NCBI RefSeq assembly: GCF_001936475.1
Contig: NZ_MSPQ01000001.1
Location: forward strand, 558,001-622,000
Direction of reading: 5' to 3'
DNA length: 64,000 nt
Source: Algoriphagus marinus
Lineage (GTDB): Bacteria > Bacteroidota > Bacteroidia > Cytophagales > Cyclobacteriaceae
In this document: in pieces, positions 54,741-63,164 of the stretch
Layout of the letters: every line of letters begins with the position of its first letter
Numbering within the stretch: position 1 is the stretch's first letter
Program-made: the position numbers and the translations under genes
Notes under the pieces: generated by a model
Told to the model about the DNA's origin: nothing
Database searches by the model: none
Seen by the model: only the letters and a program-made list of their open reading frames with translations

Positions 54741-54858
54741 TTATCCGCCAAAGTCAATGGGCAAGAATACTAAAATTAGAATATATGATGGACTAGGCAA
54801 TTACTCGAGGTTGTTAAAAAGTCTAAAACGAAATCAGTGAAAAAAAATTATTGAAGTC

Positions 54859-55170
54859 CTAAATACAAACTAGATCTTCTACAACACCTTTACCGTACTT
54901 CTCCTCTATCAAAAGCATTAAACTGCTTTTATGCATCATCAATTCTTTCTTGATAGGTCCTGAAGTTAGCTTTACGAATAGCTTTTGATCTCTTATGAAT
55001 ACACTACTTGTCCGATCTGCTATGGTTTTCCCCACTAGTTCCGGCCAATCATGAATAAGGGACTTTTCTTTGAATTTACCTTCAATTCGGTATGCTTTGA
55101 GCAAATCGTTAAAAGCTGATTCAAGGGGAGCTGCCTCTTTTTTTCTACTGAAATATGGATTATTGTTCAT
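54859..55170 (-). CDS. DUF721/DciA-like protein
   Basis: A 103-residue protein with the DUF721 core: EKSLIHDWPELVGKTIADRTS and LFVKLTSGPIKKELMMHKSSLMLLIEEKYG. DciA, a bacterial replicative helicase operator, belongs to DUF721. The polar N terminus (YFSRKKEAAPLESA) is typical of the short forms of Bacteroidota. It follows hemW after 14 bases on the same strand, so the two are co-transcribed. Confidence 0.87.
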   Translation of the reverse strand: MNNNPYFSRKKEAAPLESAFNDLLKAYRIEGKFKEKSLIHDWPELVGKTIADRTSSVFIRDQKLFVKLTSGPIKKELMMHKSSLMLLIEEKYGKGVVEDLVCI

Positions 55171-55184
55171 AAAATTAATTCTTC

Positions 55185-56306
55185 CTAGATAAAAAGCGCT
55201 TCTGCGATGCTGTCGGCTAAAAGCTTACCACTTTTACTCAAAGATAAGTTTTTATCTTTCCAAACGAGCCAACCTTGATCTTCCATCTGACTTAAAATAG
55301 ATTTTTTCAATTGCAAAAGATCTAGTTGATAAGCCTTCAAAATGTGATCAAAATCAATTCCCCACATCGTCCGAAGTCCAGTGAGAATATATTCATTGAG
55401 ATGGTCATTTTTTAATAATTCCTCGATTTGGAAAGTGTGATGTCCCTGTTCCAGTGATTTCAGATACGAGAAATTATTTGCAGGATTAGAACCTCTGTTT
55501 TCACCATCGAATGAATGCGCACTTGGACCCACACCCAGATAAGGAACTCCCTTCCAATAATTGGTATTGTGGAGTGCAAACTGACTTGGTTTCCCGAAAT
55601 TCGAAATCTCATATTGAACATAACCAGCCTTTTCGGTCGTTTCTTGAAGGATCTCAAATTGGGCGGCAATAAAATCCTCTGAAGCCGGAGTGAATTTTTT
55701 GTGTTTGGCCCAATTCCCCAAAGCTGTTTTTGGTTCAACAGTCAGGGCATAGCTTGAAATATGTCCTGAGTCTTGAGAAATAGCAATGGAAAGATCGCTC
55801 TTCCACAACTCATGATTTGGATGCGGGAATCCATAAATCAGATCAAGGCTGAATTTTTCAAAGCCAGCCTTTCGGGCATTTTCAATAGCGTTCTTTGATT
55901 CAGAAGCAGAATGCGCTCGGTTATAAAACTTTAATACGGAATCATCAAAGCTTTGAATTCCTAGGCTCAGGCGATCAATTCCGAGGCTTTTCCACGAAAA
56001 AAGGTTTTCCCGACTTAAATCATCAGGATTAGCTTCCAAAGTAATTTCACTCAATTCAGTTGGATAGAATGTATGGATAGCATTTAAAATCCGTTCTATC
56101 TGATCTGAACTGAGTAAGGAAGGCGTTCCCCCACCAAAGTAAATGGTTTTAACGGGGACTCCTTTGAGGTAAGTGTCGCGAAGTTTTAATTCCTCGATAA
56201 TCGCATTGACCATTTGATCTTTTCGATCGAGATTGGTACTGAAGTGAAAGTCACAATAATGACAAGCTTGCTTGCAAAAAGGAATGTGTATGTAGATGCC
56301 CGCCAA
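55185..56306 (-). CDS. hemW: HemW-like radical SAM protein (heme chaperone)
   Basis: HemW is a radical SAM protein that binds heme and is thought to deliver it to respiratory enzymes. The frame is open to an ATG at 56492, but residues 1-62 of that version do not match the family and would run through the divergent Omp85 gene start. The TTG at 56306 gives MAGIYIHIPFC with Cys11, Cys15 and Cys18 of CxxxCxxC, and 373 residues, matching the usual 375-380. The YFGGGTPSLL and LSLGIQSFDD segments are intact. Confidence 0.88.
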   Translation of the reverse strand: MAGIYIHIPFCKQACHYCDFHFSTNLDRKDQMVNAIIEELKLRDTYLKGVPVKTIYFGGGTPSLLSSDQIERILNAIHTFYPTELSEITLEANPDDLSRENLFSWKSLGIDRLSLGIQSFDDSVLKFYNRAHSASESKNAIENARKAGFEKFSLDLIYGFPHPNHELWKSDLSIAISQDSGHISSYALTVEPKTALGNWAKHKKFTPASEDFIAAQFEILQETTEKAGYVQYEISNFGKPSQFALHNTNYWKGVPYLGVGPSAHSFDGENRGSNPANNFSYLKSLEQGHHTFQIEELLKNDHLNEYILTGLRTMWGIDFDHILKAYQLDLLQLKKSILSQMEDQGWLVWKDKNLSLSKSGKLLADSIAEALFI

Positions 56307-56352
56307 GTTGAATTCTGTTATTTTGCGAATATAATCAATCCTTCGCGGCCCA

Positions 56353-58053
56353 TTGAAGTTCCAATTTACCTTGATAGTCTTTTTGTGTTTTGCGTTCGGA
56401 ATTTCCGTTGAGGCGCAGGAGACTTCTTTTTTGAAATGGGTATCTATTCCTGATACTGAGTGGAAAGGAACCAAAATATTTTTTTCCAACAAGATGGAAA
56501 CTGAGTTCTTGGATTCGCTTCAGACTATTGTTAGAAATGAAGGTTATTTGGAAGCTTTTTTTAAAGAAGAGCGAAGGTCCGATTCGCTCTTTGTAGAAAT
56601 ACTTTTAGGGAAGAAATATCTTTGGAAAGCAATAGGAACTGAAAATGTACCTTCCGAATTTTCAAGAAGTCTTAATCCAATTGGAAAAAATTTCAATTCA
56701 GCTTTGGTCTGGATGCAAAATGTTGTGTCGGAAGCAGAAAATCAAGGCTTCCCTTTTGCAAAAATGAATTTTGGCGAAATCGTAGTCGAGGGAGATTCTA
56801 TTCGTAGCAATTTGGTTTTTGATTCGGGGCCACTTATTCTATGGGATTCTGTGGAAGTGACAGGTAATACGAAAACTCAGGGGAAATACATTCAAAATCT
56901 AACGGGAATCATTCCCGGATCCCCTTTTTCCCAAAAGCAGCTAGATCAAGCAAGTCGGCAACTTCGGAGATCCCCTTATTTTTCACTTACTAGAGAGCCT
57001 TCGCTTTCTTTCCAAATCAAAAAAGCCCGTCCTACATTTGAGCTAAAAGATCGAAATACCAATGTTTTAGATGGTATTGTAGGATTACTTCCAAATGAAA
57101 ACGAACCTGGGAAAATGCTGATTACAGGCCAATTGGATTTGGAATTGTATCATCTTGGAGGGAAAGGAAGAGATGTGGAGATCCACTGGCAGCGACTTAA
57201 TTTACAAAGCCAGAGTTTAGATATCTCTGCTAAGGAATCATTCCTTTTTAACTCTCCAATTGATGTACAATTAGGATTCAATCTACTGAAACAGGACACC
57301 ACTTTCTTGAACAGGTATTTAAGTCTTGATTTTGGTTATAGGATTTCTTCAAATAGTTACCTCAATTTCTTCTCCAAAAGACAGGCAGGTGATTTAATAA
57401 GCACTTTTGCATTTCGGGAGGTAACGGAACTGCCTGATGTGGCCGATTTTCGATGGAACCAATATGGGATCAGTCTCCATGTTAATTCCTTAGAAGATCC
57501 ATTTATCCCAAGGAGAGGAGGCTTATTGAATTTGGAGCTAGCTGCCGGAAATAAGAAGATTCTCCAAAACACGGGTATTCCAGACGAGGTATATTCTGGT
57601 ATCGATTTCAATACCCCACAGTATCAGATTCAGGGTAGCTACGAAAAACATTTTTTTATTGGGCCGACATGGGGTATGTGGTTCAAAGGCAGTGGAGGGT
57701 TAATTCAAAATGAAAATCTGCTTTTAAATGACCTCTTTAGACTTGGAGGACTAAAAACAATCCGTGGTTTTAACGAAAATTTCTTTTACGCCAGATCTTT
57801 TGGATACCTCAGCATGGAACAGCGATTATTTTTTGGAGAAAATTCATTTCTGATGGTATTTGCAGATGCAGGGATTCTTGAAAACCCGTACTTTGCAACG
57901 GCAATTGACCGACCAGTATCTTTTGGTGCTGGATTGAATTTGGAGACGGGATCAGGATTGTTTCGATTTATCTACGGAGTGGGGAAGTCGAATCTACAAC
58001 CGCTTCAGTTTTCTTATTCGAGAATCCACTTTGGTTATTTGGCTAGATTTTAA
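56353..58053 (+). CDS. Omp85-family outer-membrane protein (BamA/TamA-like)
   Basis: A 566-residue exported protein with a signal peptide (about 1-21, ending VEAQ), one to three POTRA-like segments (about 40-230; SVEVTGNTKTQGKYIQNLTG is clear) and a 16-strand-type barrel (about 240-566). The Omp85 lid-loop signature appears as GGLKTIRGFNENFF. It is smaller than BamA (27894) and clearly a different branch. Two genes downstream (DUF4271, hemD) are close, so it is probably part of that operon. Function could be lipid or protein insertion. Confidence 0.85.
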   Translation: MKFQFTLIVFLCFAFGISVEAQETSFLKWVSIPDTEWKGTKIFFSNKMETEFLDSLQTIVRNEGYLEAFFKEERRSDSLFVEILLGKKYLWKAIGTENVPSEFSRSLNPIGKNFNSALVWMQNVVSEAENQGFPFAKMNFGEIVVEGDSIRSNLVFDSGPLILWDSVEVTGNTKTQGKYIQNLTGIIPGSPFSQKQLDQASRQLRRSPYFSLTREPSLSFQIKKARPTFELKDRNTNVLDGIVGLLPNENEPGKMLITGQLDLELYHLGGKGRDVEIHWQRLNLQSQSLDISAKESFLFNSPIDVQLGFNLLKQDTTFLNRYLSLDFGYRISSNSYLNFFSKRQAGDLISTFAFREVTELPDVADFRWNQYGISLHVNSLEDPFIPRRGGLLNLELAAGNKKILQNTGIPDEVYSGIDFNTPQYQIQGSYEKHFFIGPTWGMWFKGSGGLIQNENLLLNDLFRLGGLKTIRGFNENFFYARSFGYLSMEQRLFFGENSFLMVFADAGILENPYFATAIDRPVSFGAGLNLETGSGLFRFIYGVGKSNLQPLQFSYSRIHFGYLARF

Positions 58054-58056
58054 TTC

Positions 58057-59175
58057 ATGAAGCAACGTATCTTTTTTCTTTTCTTGATTCTGGGATTTTC
58101 TTTTTTTTCAAAAGGAAAAGCTCAGGTATTGGAGAATTATAGTGATCAGTGGGTAGCCTCAGGTCGAGAAACTTGGTTTGATTCAAATGACCGCCTCTTG
58201 CTTCGATTGGATCTAAACTCATTCCCGAACTCATATTTTTCATTTCAGTTTCCTGAAGAGTCTGTGGCCTTTTTGGGTGAAAAGCTTTGGTTTTTCACTA
58301 AGGATGATACGACTTTCATTACAAGCCTAGAAAGTATAAGGACAATTTCTGACTCTTCTAAGGTTACATTAACTCTATTCAAGTCCGGTATTAGTTTGGA
58401 GGAGGTTAGTGCGAAGAAATTAATCCGACCTGTAGATCTACAATCAGGAACACAAGTAGTAGGAGCCGAATTACAAAAGCGAGATAGCGGGACAAGACAA
58501 CAAATTAGAGATTTTTTCATTTTTGCACTTTTACTGATCTTGTTATTTGTTACCCTTTACAAAATTGCCTATCCCTACATATTTGTAATGATGACAAGAC
58601 CGATTTCTTTATTGAATGCGGAAGATTTTTCCGATTCGGGGAGTCTCCAGAAATTCTTTTCATTTGATATCCTGGTTTTTGTTCTGATAGTCAATCTTAT
58701 GTCTTCTCTAGGGTTAATCTTGGGAGCAGTATTATTTAAAATAGATTGGTTAGAATCAAGAGTTGATATTACGTTTCAAAATCTGCTGATTGGATGGCTA
58801 ATTGGATCATTAATTCTATTAATACTTACCATAATTAAATTTACTGTTATTCGCGTAATAGCTTATTTATTCGAGTTAAATAAAATAGAATTTCCACATT
58901 TTTTCTATTTGTTACGCTTAGTCATGATAGCGATAACAGGCCTTATTTTGATCTCAGCCTACTTTTTAATGAATGATTACGATTTCGCAAAAAGTGCTGT
59001 AGGAATATCTTTTTCTACTTTTTTTTGGTTTTACATTGTAGGTGTTTTGGTTTTATTCTTTATTATGATGAATAGGCTCAGCTTTAAGAAATATCATTTA
59101 TTTACTTACCTTTGCATCGCTGAATTGGTACCCTTTTTAATAATTGCAAAGTGGGTGATGATTCTCGGAGGATAA
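58057..59175 (+). CDS. DUF4271 multi-spanning membrane protein
   Basis: A 372-residue protein with a signal peptide (about 1-22, ending GKAQ), a soluble exported N-terminal part (about 25-145), and seven or so membrane segments after residue 148, matching the DUF4271 family. The family is restricted to Bacteroidota and regularly precedes uroporphyrinogen-III synthase. The function is unknown. It starts 3 bases after the Omp85 gene and precedes hemD by 28 bases. Confidence 0.85.
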   Translation: MKQRIFFLFLILGFSFFSKGKAQVLENYSDQWVASGRETWFDSNDRLLLRLDLNSFPNSYFSFQFPEESVAFLGEKLWFFTKDDTTFITSLESIRTISDSSKVTLTLFKSGISLEEVSAKKLIRPVDLQSGTQVVGAELQKRDSGTRQQIRDFFIFALLLILLFVTLYKIAYPYIFVMMTRPISLLNAEDFSDSGSLQKFFSFDILVFVLIVNLMSSLGLILGAVLFKIDWLESRVDITFQNLLIGWLIGSLILLILTIIKFTVIRVIAYLFELNKIEFPHFFYLLRLVMIAITGLILISAYFLMNDYDFAKSAVGISFSTFFWFYIVGVLVLFFIMMNRLSFKKYHLFTYLCIAELVPFLIIAKWVMILGG

Positions 59176-59203
59176 TTTTGATATTCAAAACAATACAACA
59201 AGT

Positions 59204-59977
59204 ATGAGCGCAGCTACAAAAGACAGGTTTAAACCGGTAAAAAGTATCCTTGTATCTCAACCTGCTCCAAGTGATGTGAATTCACCTTATAAACAATTGG
59301 CTGAAAAGTATAATCTTAAGATTGATTTTAGGCAGTTTATTAAAGTAGAGCCTGTGCCTTCTAAGGAATTCAGAAAACAAAAAATAGATATTCTTAAGCA
59401 CACTGCTATCATTTTTACCAGCAGAAATGCAATAGATCATTTTTTTGCTATTTGCAAGGATTTTAAAATCGAGATGCCTGCTGATATGAAATACTTCTGT
59501 ATTTCTGATCAGACTGCACATTACCTACAGAAATATATTGTCATCAGGAAGCGAAAGCTATTTGTAGGGCAAAGGACCGCAGAGGATTTATTTGATTATT
59601 TCAAGAAGCACAAATCCGAAAAATATCTTTTCCCATGTTCGGATATACGCAAAGATGATATACCTAACTATCTCGAAAAGGCAGGGATAGCCTATACCGA
59701 AGCAATTATTTACCATACTATAGCGGCGGATTTATCGGACTTAGCTGATGTTAAATATGATATACTTGCTTTCTTCAGCCCGTCCGGAATAAAATCTTTA
59801 AAGATAAATTTCCCGGATTTTTCACAAGGAAATACCAGGATAGCTGCATTTGGGCCAACTACCGCTCAGGCAGTCAGAGACTTAGATTTGATTCTCGATA
59901 TTGAAGCACCACTGCCAAATGCACCAAGTATGACTGGAGCTTTGGAGCTTTATATCAAAAAAGCCAATAATTTGTAA
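59204..59977 (+). CDS. hemD: Uroporphyrinogen-III synthase
   Basis: HemD closes and inverts the linear tetrapyrrole in heme synthesis. The 257-residue protein has the two-domain fold, with the characteristic late segment ILAFFSPSGIKSL followed by AAFGPTTAQAVRDL. Sequence identity in this family is low, so the call rests on these two short motifs, length and the DUF4271 neighbour. The first 25 residues are extended relative to enteric HemD. Confidence 0.88.
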   Translation: MSAATKDRFKPVKSILVSQPAPSDVNSPYKQLAEKYNLKIDFRQFIKVEPVPSKEFRKQKIDILKHTAIIFTSRNAIDHFFAICKDFKIEMPADMKYFCISDQTAHYLQKYIVIRKRKLFVGQRTAEDLFDYFKKHKSEKYLFPCSDIRKDDIPNYLEKAGIAYTEAIIYHTIAADLSDLADVKYDILAFFSPSGIKSLKINFPDFSQGNTRIAAFGPTTAQAVRDLDLILDIEAPLPNAPSMTGALELYIKKANNL

Positions 59978-60053
59978 TTCTTGGAATCAAAATCAATGGT
60001 TTTTCAGTTTAAATCCTTACAATAGTTTTGAAATTGACCTAAACCAGATAATA

Positions 60054-61034
60054 ATGCTTGAAAGAGGCCTGAGGAAGTACTTTTTAAATTGTTTCTTCCT
60101 GATTATTTTCTTTTTCGGATTTACATCTTTACGGGCCCAGCAAGATGCTCAGTTTACGCAGTACATGTACAATGGCATGTATTATAACCCGGCTTTTGCA
60201 GGAAAAGATGGTGGATATAGGTTCTCTGCATTACACAGGTCTCAATGGTTGAATTATTCGACCAATTCAGGTCAAGGAGGAGCGCCTGTCACCCAGCTTA
60301 TCACAGCTCAGGGGAGTTTGGATGGGAAAAATATAGGGTACGGTCTCACTATAGTGAATGATCAGATCGGACCAACTAGTAATTTGGAGATCAACCTCCA
60401 GGGTGCTTATCATAAAAAATTGAAAAGGGCTACATTAAGTTTAGGAGCATACGCTGGATTATTTTCCAGCGCAATTGACTATGGGGAGTTGATTGTGGTC
60501 AATCCTGAACCGAATCTTCCAAATTCCGGGAAAGAAAGCCAAGTAAATTTAAATTTTGGAGCTGGGTTCTTATTTGATCGAGGCGATTACTACCTAGGTT
60601 TGAGTAGTAGACACCTCAATGAACCAGCATTTGATTTTGGAGATGGGGCCTATGCTAATCAACTTAGAAATCATTCCTATTTACTCTTTGGGTATAGATT
60701 CAGACCAGTTGGTCAATTGAGAATAGAGCCGAGTTTTTTGTTAAAATCTGTCTCTTTTAATAATTTTTCTTATGATGTGAGCGTTATTGCAACTCATCAG
60801 AACAAAATAAGTGGTGGCATAGGTTTTAGAGGAGAGGAGTCTGTTTCACTTATAATGGGATATAGTCTATTGAGAGACAATTCTTTAAAATTGGGATATT
60901 CATTTGACTTGGTTTTTGGAGGATTGGAAGCAAAAGCTCCAACCAGCCATGAATTGTTGTTACGATATTCTTTGTCAGATGTCACTAAAGATGTTCAGCG
61001 AGTGATTCAGAGGACACCTAGATTTAGGTTTTGA
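60054..61034 (+). CDS. PorP/SprF-family type IX secretion outer-membrane protein
   Basis: A 326-residue outer-membrane barrel of the PorP/SprF family. A signal peptide (about 1-29, ending LRAQ) is followed by the family opening QDAQFTQYMYNGMYYNPAFAG, and then barrel strands such as LGAYAGLFSSAIDY and YYLGLSSRHLN. It lies directly upstream of gldK, as porP does in the P. gingivalis por cluster, so it is probably the PorP of the type IX secretion machine rather than an adhesin-linked SprF. Confidence 0.93.
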   Translation: MLERGLRKYFLNCFFLIIFFFGFTSLRAQQDAQFTQYMYNGMYYNPAFAGKDGGYRFSALHRSQWLNYSTNSGQGGAPVTQLITAQGSLDGKNIGYGLTIVNDQIGPTSNLEINLQGAYHKKLKRATLSLGAYAGLFSSAIDYGELIVVNPEPNLPNSGKESQVNLNFGAGFLFDRGDYYLGLSSRHLNEPAFDFGDGAYANQLRNHSYLLFGYRFRPVGQLRIEPSFLLKSVSFNNFSYDVSVIATHQNKISGGIGFRGEESVSLIMGYSLLRDNSLKLGYSFDLVFGGLEAKAPTSHELLLRYSLSDVTKDVQRVIQRTPRFRF

Positions 61035-61094
61035 AATCCATAATATTTAACGCTTTATAAGAAGCTTTAACTTTACTTTAAATTTGGCAGGTTA

Positions 61095-61127
61095 TTTGCA
61101 TTATTGTGCCAAATTCAGCTAAATTTC
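61095..61127 (+). promoter_or_regulatory. Possible promoter for gldK
   Basis: TTTG (61095-61098), 21 bases, TAAATTTC (61120-61127): a Bacteroidota promoter with one mismatch at the last base. It lies inside the open frame before the likely gldK start and supports a start downstream of 61127. Confidence 0.4.
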
Positions 61128-61183
61128 GCATCTTGAGCACCTTAAGAGTTGAGGAAAATCTAATGAACGAAAAAACGTCATTT

Positions 61184-62278
61184 ATGTATAAAAAAATGAA
61201 CTTGCGCATTATGCCAATCACCTTGGGGTTGGTGGTAGCGACACTTTTACCTGGCTGTGGTCTATTTAACAAGAAAGGATCGGCTAGTGAAAAGATGAAT
61301 AGAAGAGGAGAAGTAACTGGAGTTCCGAAACGAGATAGCTGGCAACAAAATCTTCCTTACGACATGGTTCCTGTAAAAGCTGGTACTTTTTGGATGGGTC
61401 AATCTGATGAAGATATTGCATTCACTCAGTCGTCTCTTAACAAACAGATTACGGTTTCGGAATTTTTTATGGACAAATACGAAGTGTCCAATAATAAATA
61501 CAGACAATTTTTGGAATCTGTTAAGAATGGTGATTTAGATACAGGGACACCAACCACCCTAAAAGATCCTCCACAATTGAATTATGAAGAATTAAGACCT
61601 GATACAACCGTTTGGTCTACAAGTTTTACATACCATTATGGAGATCCCTTGATGGAGTTTTACTTCGATCATCCTGCTTTTGATGACTACCCTGTTGTTG
61701 GGGTGACTTATGATCAGGCTAATAAGTATGCTCAATGGAGAACTTATTACCAAAACTCAAGAGACGAATATGATTTTGATGCTCCTAGCTTCAGACTTCC
61801 TTCCGAGGCTGAGTGGGAATATGCTGCAAAAGGAGGAAAAGATGTGGCAAAATACCCTTGGGGAGGTCCTTACTTAAAAAATAAAAGAGGTTGTCTAATG
61901 GCAAACTTTAAGCCAGGCAGAGGAAATTACATTGACGATGGATTTGCTTACACTGCTCCAGTAGATGTTTTTGCTCCAAATGGTTTTGGCCTTTACAATA
62001 TGTCTGGAAATGTAGCAGAATGGGTACTTGATGCTTATGCTACAACATCGAGAACTGTAACTTGGGATTTAGATCCAGTATTTGATGATCCTAATGAGCC
62101 AAGAAAAGTAGTAAGAGGCGGTAGCTGGAAAGATATTGCTCATTATTTAGAGACTAGTACAAGAACATACGAATATGAAGATGTTGCTCAGGCACACATT
62201 GGATTCAGAACTGCAATGACATTTATTGGTAGGTCAGGATCCATGGATGTTAAAAGCTCTCAAAGAAAAAGAAGATAA
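61184..62278 (+). CDS. gldK: Type IX secretion/gliding lipoprotein GldK (PorK-like)
   Basis: GldK forms the periplasmic outer-membrane ring of the type IX machine with GldN. The protein has a lipoprotein signal (MPITLGLVVATLLPGC, lipobox cysteine about 25 residues from the chosen start), a polar linker, then a formylglycine-generating-enzyme-like sulfatase-modifying domain: VPVKAGTFWMGQSDED, EYEYAAKGG, GNVAEWVLDAY, and GGSWKD with IGFRTAM. The frame is open to a GTG at 61106 and has an alternative ATG at 61163; I prefer 61184. It precedes gldL by 45 bases. Confidence 0.93.
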   Translation: MYKKMNLRIMPITLGLVVATLLPGCGLFNKKGSASEKMNRRGEVTGVPKRDSWQQNLPYDMVPVKAGTFWMGQSDEDIAFTQSSLNKQITVSEFFMDKYEVSNNKYRQFLESVKNGDLDTGTPTTLKDPPQLNYEELRPDTTVWSTSFTYHYGDPLMEFYFDHPAFDDYPVVGVTYDQANKYAQWRTYYQNSRDEYDFDAPSFRLPSEAEWEYAAKGGKDVAKYPWGGPYLKNKRGCLMANFKPGRGNYIDDGFAYTAPVDVFAPNGFGLYNMSGNVAEWVLDAYATTSRTVTWDLDPVFDDPNEPRKVVRGGSWKDIAHYLETSTRTYEYEDVAQAHIGFRTAMTFIGRSGSMDVKSSQRKRR

Positions 62279-62323
62279 AAACAACCCACTAAAAAACACT
62301 TAAACCTTAATTTTATTCAAAAA

Positions 62324-63124
62324 ATGGCTAGTAACAGCAACTCTTTCTCAGCTAAATTCTATTCCAGTATCATGCCGAAAGTATACGGTATAGGTGCTGC
62401 TGTCGTGATCCTTGGTGCAATGTTTAAAATCTTGGATTGGCAGTTTGCAAATGTTATGATCGGTGTAGGACTTTCTACTGAGGCATTGATTTTCTTCTTA
62501 TCAGCTTTCGAGCCTAAGGCAGAAGAAGTAGATTGGTCTAAAGTATATCCAGAACTTGCAGGAGATGCTCCCGGAGTAAAGAGAACAGCAAAGGCATCAA
62601 CTGGTGATAATACCGCTCAAAAGTTAGATGAAATGTTAGCAAACGCTAAAGTTGGTCCAGAACTTATCGAGAGCTTAGGAAAAGGAATGCAAAACCTTGC
62701 AACTTCTGCTGCCAAGATGGGTAATCTTGCTGATGCAGCAGTAGCAACCAATGAATATGCGACAAACGTAAAATCTGCTGCAAAGACCTTAGTAGATATG
62801 AATGCTTCTTACAGCAAGACTGCTGCTGCACTTACCGAAATGTCTTCTGCTTCACAAGATGCAAAAGCGTATCACACACAAGTTCAGACAGTCACTAAGA
62901 ATTTATCAGCATTGAATTCTGTATATGAAATGGAACTTCAGGATGCAAATAGTCATGTGAAGACATTAAATAAATTCTACTCCAATATGACCGCTGCTAT
63001 GGAAGGTCTTAGCGAGGCTGGAAAAGAAACAGAAGCTTTCAAAAACGAGCTTTCAAAATTGAATCAAAACGTGAGTTCATTGAATAAAATCTATGGTGGA
63101 ATGCTTTCCGCTATGAAAGGTTAA
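62324..63124 (+). CDS. gldL: Gliding motility/type IX secretion motor subunit GldL
   Basis: GldL and GldM form the proton-driven inner-membrane motor. The 266-residue protein has two N-terminal membrane helices (about residues 19-37 and 42-63). TM2 carries Glu53 (STEALIFFL), the conserved acidic residue suspected in ion flow, and TM1 is followed by KILDWQ. The C-terminal cytoplasmic part (about 95-266) is a long alanine- and serine-rich helical region with repeated heptads. It lies between gldK and gldM, 41 bases before gldM. Confidence 0.94.
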   Translation: MASNSNSFSAKFYSSIMPKVYGIGAAVVILGAMFKILDWQFANVMIGVGLSTEALIFFLSAFEPKAEEVDWSKVYPELAGDAPGVKRTAKASTGDNTAQKLDEMLANAKVGPELIESLGKGMQNLATSAAKMGNLADAAVATNEYATNVKSAAKTLVDMNASYSKTAAALTEMSSASQDAKAYHTQVQTVTKNLSALNSVYEMELQDANSHVKTLNKFYSNMTAAMEGLSEAGKETEAFKNELSKLNQNVSSLNKIYGGMLSAMKG

Positions 63125-63164
63125 TTTCTCTTCAATTCATTTTAAAATCCATTAAAACTTAAAA

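Noticed and set aside
56307..56492. Upstream extension of hemW to the ATG at 56492
   Set aside because: It would run through the start of the divergent Omp85 gene and adds 62 residues unlike HemW; the TTG at 56306 fits the family length.
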